From: Bacteroidia bacterium
GTDB lineage: Bacteria; Bacteroidota; Bacteroidia; Bacteroidales; GCA-2748055
Direction of reading: 5' to 3'
DNA: 16,989 nucleotides
Assembly: GCA_030596245.1 (NCBI GenBank)
Contig: JAUVKN010000053.1
Coordinates: 1-16,989, forward strand
Under the pieces are notes generated by a model. That model was given only the letters and a program-made list of their open reading frames with translations, did no database searches and had not been told where the DNA came from. The position numbers were made by a program, and so were the translations under genes. Of this stretch, positions 7,347-14,049 are shown one piece after another. Position 1 is the stretch's first letter, and each line of letters opens with the position of its first letter.

Positions 7347-7942
7347 ATTCCAATCTTTCCCTTAAGGCCCAACAGGACATCGAACTGGTAGGAAAGGCCA
7401 AGAAAGGTGATCAATTGGCTTATGCTGAACTGCTGGGCCGATACCGTGATGCCATTTACTTCATGTTGCTCAAAATGGTGAACAGTCCTGTGGATGCTGA
7501 GGACCTTACCATCGAAGCTTTTGGGAAGGCTTTCAAGAATATAGACCAGTATACACCTAATTTCGCCTTCTCCACCTGGCTCTTTAAGATCGCAACCAAC
7601 AATTGTATCGACTTCATCAGGAAAAAGCGGACCAGTCACGTTTCACTGGACCAGACTGTGGACGGAGAGGACTCCCTCTCCCCTTCCTCATTGATCCAAT
7701 CCGACTTTCCAGATCCGGAATTGACAATGATCAATAAGCAGAAAATAAAACACATGCGAAAGGTAGTTTCACGTCTGAAACCAAGGTACAGGACGCTTGT
7801 GGAGCTAAGGTACTTCAAAGAATACTCTTATGACGAGATCGCTGTGGAGCTGGATATACCCATCGGTACTGTTAAAGCACAACTATTCAGGGCCCGGGAG
7901 CTACTGCTTAATATTCTCAATCGTTCTCAGGAGAAGCCCTAG
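7337..7942 (+). CDS. ECF-type RNA polymerase sigma factor (sigma-70 family)
   Basis: This 201-residue sigma factor has only regions 2 and 4. Region 2 (about 20-98) contains the core-binding DAEDLTIEAFGKAFKNI stretch and FSTWLFKIATNNCIDFIRKKR-like promoter-recognition helices. Region 4 (about 136-192) has the helix-turn-helix YSYDEIAVELDIPIGTVKAQ. The linker is longer than usual and rich in Ser/Asp. No anti-sigma factor gene is adjacent, unlike many regulated ECF factors; instead it sits between a glycosyltransferase (10-bp overlap, start in CCATGGAGTTGA) and rsmG (3-nt gap). This suggests coexpression with housekeeping genes and perhaps control by level and not by an anti-sigma. Its target promoters cannot be deduced. 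Confidence 0.93.
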   Translation: MELNSNLSLKAQQDIELVGKAKKGDQLAYAELLGRYRDAIYFMLLKMVNSPVDAEDLTIEAFGKAFKNIDQYTPNFAFSTWLFKIATNNCIDFIRKKRTSHVSLDQTVDGEDSLSPSSLIQSDFPDPELTMINKQKIKHMRKVVSRLKPRYRTLVELRYFKEYSYDEIAVELDIPIGTVKAQLFRARELLLNILNRSQEKP

Positions 7943-7945
7943 TAC

Positions 7946-8566
7946 ATGCAATTGATCCGCAAATACTTTCCTGATCTTGACCAGGAACAGTCCGGGCGGT
8001 TTGAGAAACTCCAGGAGATCATTCCGGCATTTAATAGAAAGGTAAATGTCATTTCAAGAAAAGATGTAAGTTCCCTGGAAGAGCGGCACATCCTTCATTC
8101 TCTGGCCATTGCAAAGAAATTCCAATTCAACAAGAATACTTCAGTCATTGATGTAGGAACAGGGGGTGGCTTTCCTGGCATCCCTCTTGCCATCATGTTC
8201 CCTGAAGTCAGTTTTACATTGGTGGATTCCATCGGCAAAAAAATTCGGCTGGTTCAGGAAATTGCAGAAGCACTGAAGTTGCAAAATGTTACAGCCATCC
8301 AGGAGAGAATGGAAAACCTGCAACATACTGCAGATTTTGTGGTTTCAAGGGCTGTTACTGCTTTCCCTCAGTTGCACAGATGGTCAAGCAAACTCATCAG
8401 ACCGGGCCTGCGTAACCCCATGCCCAATGGTTTGATCTCCTTAAAGGGAGGGGAGCTGAAAGCGGAACTTGAACCATTCAAAAACCAGGTTGAATTGTTC
8501 CCCATTTCAACCTGGTTTGAAGAGTCTTTTTTTTGCACAAAAATGATTGTTTATCTAAAAAAATGA
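7946..8566 (+). CDS. rsmG: 16S rRNA (guanine-527-N7)-methyltransferase RsmG (GidB)
   Basis: RsmG methylates N7 of G527 (E. coli numbering) in the 530 loop of 16S rRNA using S-adenosylmethionine. The 206-residue length is normal. FNRKVNVISRKD (29-40) and EERHILHSL (45-53) are conserved N-terminal motifs. VIDVGTGGGFPGIPLAI (67-83) is the SAM-binding loop, and VVSRAVTAF and SLKGGEL are later conserved motifs. It begins 3 nt after the sigma factor stop and shares that transcript. Its last 90 bases are unusual: they contain a long inverted repeat, a run of eight T and most of the rpmH promoter, all inside the reading frame. Confidence 0.96.
   Translation: MQLIRKYFPDLDQEQSGRFEKLQEIIPAFNRKVNVISRKDVSSLEERHILHSLAIAKKFQFNKNTSVIDVGTGGGFPGIPLAIMFPEVSFTLVDSIGKKIRLVQEIAEALKLQNVTAIQERMENLQHTADFVVSRAVTAFPQLHRWSSKLIRPGLRNPMPNGLISLKGGELKAELEPFKNQVELFPISTWFEESFFCTKMIVYLKK
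8477..8534 (+). terminator. Hairpin plus T-run inside the 3' end of rsmG (possible intragenic terminator)
   Basis: ACCAGGTTGAA (8484-8494) pairs perfectly with TTCAACCTGGT (8506-8516), 11 bp around an 11-nt loop. The pairing extends with outer TTCAA (8477-8481) and TTGAA (8517-8521) across a two-base bulge. Five bases later comes a run of eight T (8527-8534). The gap between stem and T-run is longer than in a classical terminator, and the structure lies within the coding frame, so termination is possible but not certain. Confidence 0.45.
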
Positions 8567-8575
8567 CTACTTTTG
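8547..8575 (+). promoter_or_regulatory. rpmH promoter (-33 TTG, -7 TACTTTTG)
   Basis: TACTTTTG (8568-8575), followed by CAC, is a perfect Bacteroidota -7 box, with TTG at 8547-8549 and an 18-nt spacer. The expected start is about 8581, giving a leader of some 17 nt to the rpmH ATG at 8598. It overlaps the rsmG stop codon. Confidence 0.7.
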
Positions 8576-8597
8576 CACGCTCAAAACACTATATGTC

Positions 8598-8756
8598 ATG
8601 AAGCGAACATTTCAGCCATCCAACAGGAAAAGAAAGAACAAGCACGGTTTCAGGGAGCGGATGTCTTCAGCAAGCGGACGTGGTATTATCGCCAAAAGAA
8701 GGAAGAAAGGCCGGAAAAAACTGTCTGTCTCCGACGAACCGAGGCATAAGGCTTAA
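8598..8756 (+). CDS. rpmH: 50S ribosomal protein L34
   Basis: This short gene encodes 52 residues. L34 is a small, very basic component of the large ribosomal subunit. The start MKRTFQPSNRKRKNKHGFRE and the following RMSSASGRGIIAKRRKKGRK are diagnostic of the family. The C-terminal tail (about residues 41-52, LSVSDEPRHKA) is slightly longer than the typical 44-46 residue protein, as I recall for other Bacteroidota. It has its own promoter and is closed by an intrinsic terminator, so it appears to be a single-gene transcription unit, perhaps with some read-through from rsmG. Confidence 0.97.
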   Translation: MKRTFQPSNRKRKNKHGFRERMSSASGRGIIAKRRKKGRKKLSVSDEPRHKA

Positions 8757-8782
8757 CGTTAGGATTTTCATGATTACCCTGA

Positions 8783-8815
8783 ATAACTGACCGGGCCCCG
8801 GTTGGTTATTTTTTT
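8783..8815 (+). terminator. Intrinsic terminator after rpmH
   Basis: ATAACTGACCGG (8783-8794) pairs with CCGGTTGGTTAT (8798-8809) through a GCC loop. That is a 12-bp stem with two G-T wobbles, ending directly in a run of seven T (8809-8815). It separates rpmH from the large glycosyltransferase. Confidence 0.85.
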
Positions 8816-8869
8816 GCCCTGAATATTGCTGATTATTTGTATTTTCACACGGACTTCATCCCAGGTGCA

Positions 8870-11695
8870 ATGGCGAAAAACGTTTCCCGAAAAAAGAACA
8901 AGCAGAAAGATCAGCAATCACTGAGGACCAGACATACTCTTCAGTTCCTCTTTCCCGGGTCAGGAGATCAACAAGTCTCACCGGAATATCTTTCGGAGTT
9001 TGCAAGCAAAATAAAAGCCGAGCATTCATCACAAACTACGATCTATTGCCTCTACCAGGATACCCAACCTCATTTGGTGGAACACAATTTGATCCATTAC
9101 CTGGCTGCTGATCAAAAGGACCGAAACAGGATCAATAATTCTTTCAAAGAGGGTTATACAGTCATCTTTGAAACCCACTCGCTGGAAAAGCAGATCAATC
9201 CCGATGAATTTTTTCGCTTGCCAATTCCCGAAGACTCACGGCAATGCGTTTTCTACGACATCTCCTTTAAAGGAAAAAAGAGCTTAGACCGGGCAGGTGT
9301 GATCATCCCTGCCGAAGCAATGTATTATGTAATTGGCATCACGGGAAGCGAGAAATTCCCAGATCCGGATCTGATAAGAATGGTCCTTCAAAAACATGGA
9401 TTTGAAAGGAAAGAGTTGGTGATACACCAGGATGCCCCTTTCGAACAAAGTCCTTCGAAGGGTCCCTTATTATGGGATAAATTAAAACTGAGCCTGGCAT
9501 GGAATACCACACTTCCCGTGAAAGAATCCCGGGAACCTTCCCTGAGAAATCTTTTCTTTTCAAGAGAACACCCCCTCTTCAGACTGGCCTTCTTCATCAC
9601 AGCACTGGCCATTTTTGTTATTCTTCCCATATTGAGTCTTGATGCTGGTCTCTCTGGTGACGATGAGAAGCACTATCAACATGCGGTTAAAGTATACCAG
9701 TATTTTTCTGAGGACGATCCTTCAGCCCTAAACGACCCCAAATATAAATTGAATTTCTACGGTCAGTCCTTTGACTTTTTCACCTACCTGCTTATTCGAC
9801 TCTTCAACCTGGAAGAGAACCCCTATGAGGCCAGGCATGTGATGGTTGCCATCACAGGTGCAGCTGCCATCCTGGTAACAGGACTTCTTGTAAAACTATT
9901 CGCAGGGTATTCGGGGGGTTGGCTGGCCCTGATTCTCATGTTTCTTTCTCCCAGATTCCTGGGCCACGCTTTCAACAATCCCATGGATGTTCCCTTTGCT
10001 CTGGGCAACATCTTCACACTATATCATATCATCTTATTCTTGAAGAAACTGCCCCGGATCAGCACCCGTTCCGCCATATGGATTGCGGTGGGAATCGGAT
10101 GGAGTAACGGGATCCGGATTGGGGGACTTCTCCTTATACCATATCTGTTTATGTTTGCGGGCCTTTACCTGATTATTCATCGATGGCCCTGGAAGTTTTT
10201 TTCTGCCCAATGGTGGCGATTTGCCATGAAGGGGTTGTTAACCCTTGTTTTGATCTCTGGTGCCGGTTACCTCCTGAGCTTGCTTACCTGGCCCTATGCC
10301 CTTCAGGATATTGTTAATCATCCCATTCAGGCTTTCAAAGTGATGACAAACATCCAGGTATCCATCAAGGTATTATACGACGGTCTGATACATTGGTCCG
10401 ATCACCTGCCCTGGCACTATATTCCACTAAATATCCTGATCAGTGTACCGGTTATCATCCTGCTGGGATGGCTGGCATCTGCAATCACATGGTACACCGA
10501 CCGAAAAGAGAAGCAGGGATACTGGTATTTCCTATTATGGTTCACGATCCTGTTCCCGTTGGTTTTTATTATTTACAGGGAGTCCAATGTGTATGGAGGA
10601 TGGAGACATATGATGTTTATCTATCCCTCCATGATTGCACTGACAGCCATTGCCATTTCCCGTTTGATCAGACAGGTGAAACGGGGATGGGTGAAATACG
10701 TTATGGTTACAGTTATTGCCGCTGGCCTCCTCCACCCCATCCTTCACATCATACGCAATCACCCCAACACCTATATCTATTTCAATGAATGGTCGGGAGG
10801 TATCAACAGGACCTATGGCACTTTTGAGACGGATTACTATGCCAATAGTCTGAAGCCTGCATCAGAATATTTCCTGAAGGAAATTCTTCCCGAAATCGAA
10901 CCATCTCCCGAACAACCGGTACGTGTGGCCAGCAATTCTAACCTCTCTTACTATTTCAGAAACCACAGGGATCAGGTGAAACCCTTCTACACCCGTTACT
11001 ACGACCGTGGAAAATATGATTGGGATTACGCCATCCTCTACTGCAACTACATCCATCCGTACCAGTTGAACAACGGTTTGTGGCCACCCAAAAACGTCAT
11101 CCATGAGATCAAAGTAGATGATGTGGTGGTAGCTGCCATTGTGGAAAGAGAAAACAGAGATGACCATTACGGATCAATCCTGCTGGCCGAAGGAATCAGA
11201 GAACAGGATCCGGACAAACTGGCTGAAGCTGTGGATCTGCTGGAGAGGGCAATAGCTTATGATGACCACAATGAAGCTGCCTACCTCGAACTTGGCAATG
11301 CATATTCTGCCTTTTTACGATTTGAAGAGTCAAGGGCCACCATGGACCGGCTATTGGAACTATACCCGGATTATGACAAAGCATTGAACCTGAAAGGGTA
11401 CTCATACCTGATCGAGTCGGAGGTTAAACAGGATGTGGCCCTGTTGGATGAGGCCATTAGGATCATTAATATGGCCATTAAATCCAACTACAAGTTTTAC
11501 TCGGGCTATTACAACCTGGGATTGTGTTATGCAATAAAAGACGATAAGGACAACGCTGTTTACAATTTTAAGCAAGCCATCCGGTTCAATGGTAAATTCA
11601 CAGCTGCCTATGAAAAACTCGCCGAGGTGTATGAGTTTTATGGAGATACAGATATGGCCAACACCGTCAGGGCACAAATAAACAGGCTCCGGTGA
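8870..11695 (+). CDS. Large polytopic GT-C (family 39-like) glycosyltransferase with unknown N-terminal domain and C-terminal TPRs
   Basis: This 941-residue protein has three parts. Residues 1 to about 235 are soluble, start with a very basic tail (KNVSRKKNKQK) and match nothing I recognise for certain. Residues about 238-650 form a multi-helix membrane region: the first helix is followed by LSGDDEKHYQHA (261-272), an acidic first outer loop as in GT39/ArnT-type enzymes that use a polyprenyl-phosphate sugar. YRESNVYGGWRHMMFIYPS and NEWSGGINRTYGTFETDYY are later motifs of this kind. Residues about 765-941 are TPR-like repeats (for example AAYLELGNAYSAFLRF, YYNLGLCYAIKDDKDNAVYN). The ATG at 8870 is chosen over TTG 8837, which lies among AT-rich leader sequence. 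It probably glycosylates a lipid or secreted protein on the periplasmic side. The neighbouring flavoenzyme may act on the same product. Confidence 0.85.
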   Translation: MAKNVSRKKNKQKDQQSLRTRHTLQFLFPGSGDQQVSPEYLSEFASKIKAEHSSQTTIYCLYQDTQPHLVEHNLIHYLAADQKDRNRINNSFKEGYTVIFETHSLEKQINPDEFFRLPIPEDSRQCVFYDISFKGKKSLDRAGVIIPAEAMYYVIGITGSEKFPDPDLIRMVLQKHGFERKELVIHQDAPFEQSPSKGPLLWDKLKLSLAWNTTLPVKESREPSLRNLFFSREHPLFRLAFFITALAIFVILPILSLDAGLSGDDEKHYQHAVKVYQYFSEDDPSALNDPKYKLNFYGQSFDFFTYLLIRLFNLEENPYEARHVMVAITGAAAILVTGLLVKLFAGYSGGWLALILMFLSPRFLGHAFNNPMDVPFALGNIFTLYHIILFLKKLPRISTRSAIWIAVGIGWSNGIRIGGLLLIPYLFMFAGLYLIIHRWPWKFFSAQWWRFAMKGLLTLVLISGAGYLLSLLTWPYALQDIVNHPIQAFKVMTNIQVSIKVLYDGLIHWSDHLPWHYIPLNILISVPVIILLGWLASAITWYTDRKEKQGYWYFLLWFTILFPLVFIIYRESNVYGGWRHMMFIYPSMIALTAIAISRLIRQVKRGWVKYVMVTVIAAGLLHPILHIIRNHPNTYIYFNEWSGGINRTYGTFETDYYANSLKPASEYFLKEILPEIEPSPEQPVRVASNSNLSYYFRNHRDQVKPFYTRYYDRGKYDWDYAILYCNYIHPYQLNNGLWPPKNVIHEIKVDDVVVAAIVERENRDDHYGSILLAEGIREQDPDKLAEAVDLLERAIAYDDHNEAAYLELGNAYSAFLRFEESRATMDRLLELYPDYDKALNLKGYSYLIESEVKQDVALLDEAIRIINMAIKSNYKFYSGYYNLGLCYAIKDDKDNAVYNFKQAIRFNGKFTAAYEKLAEVYEFYGDTDMANTVRAQINRLR

Positions 11696-11706
11696 CATTT
11701 TTTTTC

Positions 11707-11714
11707 TAATTTTG
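11707..11714 (+). promoter_or_regulatory. Possible Bacteroidota -7 box before the flavoenzyme gene
   Basis: TAATTTTG matches TAnnTTTG exactly and lies 23 nt before the ATG. A run of T (11698-11705) precedes it; no -33 TTTG is visible. An internal promoter is plausible, though the gene may also be read from upstream. Confidence 0.4.
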
Positions 11715-11737
11715 GTCTCTTCAAGATAAATCAAAGA

Positions 11738-13174
11738 ATGAAGATAGCGGTGATTGGAGCCGGGCCGGCTGGCATGACGGCAGCATACGAGATATCCAAA
11801 CAACTGGGCAAACAGGTTTCCGCCCTTGATGTGTTTGAAAAAAGTGACCGGGTGGGCGGATTAGCCAGGTCCATTGACCTGTGGGATCAACGAGTAGACC
11901 TTGGACCACACCGGTTTTTCAGTCACGACACAAAAATCAATACCCTTTGGCTGGAGGTAGTCCGGGATCGATACAATATCGTGAACCGGCAGACAAGGAT
12001 CTATTACAAAAAGCGCTTTTTCGATTACCCCATCCGCGCCTTCAATGCACTGATTGGTCTGGGAATTTTTGAGGCTGTCCGCTGTTTTTTTAGTTACCTG
12101 TTCGAACGCATGTTCCCCACCAGGGATACTTCCACTTTCGAAGGGTGGGTCACCAGCAGGTTTGGCAAAAGACTGTACACCATCTTTTTTAAAACCTATT
12201 CGGAAAAATTGTGGGGCATCTCCTGCAGAGAGCTTGACTCCGACTTTGCCGCCCAACGGATCAAAAAGCTATCTCTCTTTGAAGCCATAAAAAATGCCAT
12301 CTTCCAGGGAAAAGGAAACAAGCACGCTACGCTGGTCGATCAGTTCGCTTATCCCATTGGTGGAACGGGGAGTGTTTATGAATCCATGCAGGAACAGATC
12401 GAGAACCGGGGCGGACAGGTTCATGTGAATACCGGAGTAGAAAAGGTGATTACTTCCGGGGGAGTCACTCACTCATTGCAACTGGAAAACGGTGAGATCA
12501 GGGAGTATGACCATATCATCTCAACCATGCCCATTTCACTGCTGGTTGAAAGGTTACCCGAAGTCCCGTTACCGGTCATGGAACAAGCAAAAAAGCTGAC
12601 CTTCAGAAATACCATCCTGGTTTATCTCAGGGTGGATAGGAGCAACCTCTTTACAGACCAATGGTTATACATACATGAACAGTCGGTGGATGTGGGTCGG
12701 GTAACCAATTTCAGAAACTGGCTCCCCTCTGTTTATGGAAAATCAGAATCCTCCATCCTCTGCCTTGAATACTGGTGTTATTTTGATGATGAGCTGTGGA
12801 ATCAGGACCAGGAGGAGCTTATTATAAAGGCAGGGAAAGAGATTGTGAGGACCGGTCTGGTAAATGAAGGGGATGTGAAAGAGGGACATGTGGTGAGGCT
12901 TCCCCGATGCTACCCGGTATACTTCAGTGGATACAGAGATATTATGAAACCTGTAGAGGCATATCTGACTTCAGTGGAAGGATTACATGCCATTGGAAGG
13001 TATGGAGCATATAAATACAACAATCAGGATCACAGTATTTTAATGGGTATGCGTGTTTCGGAGAACATCCTGGATAATGCAGGACATGATCTTTGGGCCA
13101 TCAATACAGATTACGAGGTATACCAGGAATCGTCTGTCATCACAAAAACTGGCCTCGTCACCAAAAGCTCATAG
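11738..13174 (+). CDS. FAD/NAD(P)-dependent oxidoreductase, UDP-galactopyranose-mutase / protoporphyrinogen-oxidase-like
   Basis: This 478-residue flavoprotein begins with a Rossmann FAD-binding motif, VIGAGPAGMTAAYE (5-18), Glu34 at the end of the second strand for the adenosine ribose, and the RVGGLARS loop (38-45). VDLGPHRFFSHD (53-64) and SEKLWGISCRELDSDFAAQR are typical of a family often annotated as amine oxidase, UDP-galactopyranose mutase or HemY-like. GRYGAYKYNNQDHSILMG near residues 418-435 closes the FAD site. No membrane helix or signal is seen, so it should be cytoplasmic. The preceding polytopic glycosyltransferase and general family associations suggest a role in glycan or glycolipid synthesis, not haem synthesis. 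The substrate is unknown. Confidence 0.85.
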   Translation: MKIAVIGAGPAGMTAAYEISKQLGKQVSALDVFEKSDRVGGLARSIDLWDQRVDLGPHRFFSHDTKINTLWLEVVRDRYNIVNRQTRIYYKKRFFDYPIRAFNALIGLGIFEAVRCFFSYLFERMFPTRDTSTFEGWVTSRFGKRLYTIFFKTYSEKLWGISCRELDSDFAAQRIKKLSLFEAIKNAIFQGKGNKHATLVDQFAYPIGGTGSVYESMQEQIENRGGQVHVNTGVEKVITSGGVTHSLQLENGEIREYDHIISTMPISLLVERLPEVPLPVMEQAKKLTFRNTILVYLRVDRSNLFTDQWLYIHEQSVDVGRVTNFRNWLPSVYGKSESSILCLEYWCYFDDELWNQDQEELIIKAGKEIVRTGLVNEGDVKEGHVVRLPRCYPVYFSGYRDIMKPVEAYLTSVEGLHAIGRYGAYKYNNQDHSILMGMRVSENILDNAGHDLWAINTDYEVYQESSVITKTGLVTKSS

Positions 13175-13215
13175 AAATCATTGAATAAACCTTACCTTTA
13201 TACAAAGCTTTTGAA

Positions 13216-14049
13216 ATGGATTTTCTAAGGTTTCTGATCACAAAGAAATTTTTTCGTCACCTGGGTCTGGCTGTTGCCCTGGCGATCATCTTACTGCTTG
13301 GCATACTTGTATGGCTCAAGATATACACCCATCATGGACAGGCCATCACAGTACCCAATTTGGCCGGACTTACCGTAGATGAGGTTGATGACGTCACATC
13401 CTCCCGGCATCTTCGCTTTGAGGTTGTAGATTCGGTATTCTCAAATGAGATGCCCCGGGGTACTATGTTGAAGCAGAATCCTAAAGCTAGCTCCAGGGTG
13501 AAGAAAAACCGGAAGATCTTCCTCACCCTGAATGCAATAAATCTGGAAATGGTCTCCATGCCCAGGATGGTTGGACTCTCCATTCGTCAGGCGAGACTTG
13601 CATTGCAGAATGCAGGCTTAATCCTGGGGGATATCGAGTACAGGCCCAATTTTGCCATCAATAACGTGCTACAACAAATGCACAATGACTCCGTTATTAA
13701 TGAAGGAACCGAGATTACCAAAGGGGCTGTCATCGACCTGGTACTTGGGATGGGGTTGAGTCAGGAGACTACACGGATACCCGAACTTGTTGGTGTGTTA
13801 CTGGATGAAGCAACAGAGATAATTGCGGATTACTATTTGAATATCGGGGCCATTACTTATGATGAAAGTATGGATGATGCAGAAGACAGCGCACAGGCAT
13901 TTATCTGGCGGCAATATCCCGAATTCGATGAGTTCAGAAAGATGAATATGGGAATGGAAGTGGATATCTGGCTGACAGTGGATTCAACCCTATTACCTTT
14001 GCTCGATTCAACCCTCTTTGGTGAAGACACAGAAATCGTGCATGAATAG
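13216..14049 (+). CDS. Membrane-anchored protein with three PASTA domains
   Basis: This 277-residue protein has one N-terminal membrane helix (about 15-36, LGLAVALAIILLLGILVWL) and an extracytoplasmic part built from PASTA domains starting at VPNLAGLTVDEV (about 46), MPRMVGLSIRQA (about 115) and IPELVGVLLDEA (about 192). PASTA domains of Ser/Thr kinases and penicillin-binding proteins often bind peptidoglycan fragments or support wall enzymes, but no kinase or transpeptidase domain is present here. The C-terminus is acidic (DSTLFGEDTEIVHE). It overlaps the next gene by 8 bp, so the two are probably translationally coupled. Proximity to an RluD-like gene is a familiar Bacteroidota arrangement. 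Role inferred: periplasmic wall sensing or scaffolding. Confidence 0.9.
   Translation: MDFLRFLITKKFFRHLGLAVALAIILLLGILVWLKIYTHHGQAITVPNLAGLTVDEVDDVTSSRHLRFEVVDSVFSNEMPRGTMLKQNPKASSRVKKNRKIFLTLNAINLEMVSMPRMVGLSIRQARLALQNAGLILGDIEYRPNFAINNVLQQMHNDSVINEGTEITKGAVIDLVLGMGLSQETTRIPELVGVLLDEATEIIADYYLNIGAITYDESMDDAEDSAQAFIWRQYPEFDEFRKMNMGMEVDIWLTVDSTLLPLLDSTLFGEDTEIVHE

Noticed and set aside
8837..8869. Longer N-terminus of the large glycosyltransferase from TTG 8837
   Set aside because: The added residues come from AT-rich leader sequence, and the ATG at 8870 opens a typical basic N-terminus.
10393..10788. Second-frame open frame of 131 codons inside the large glycosyltransferase
   Set aside because: It overlaps conserved membrane helices in the real frame, and its product is rich in Cys, His and Pro without a domain.
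14018..14041. Longer N-terminus of the T9SS protein
   Set aside because: It would put eight residues before a textbook signal peptide that starts with ATG 14042.
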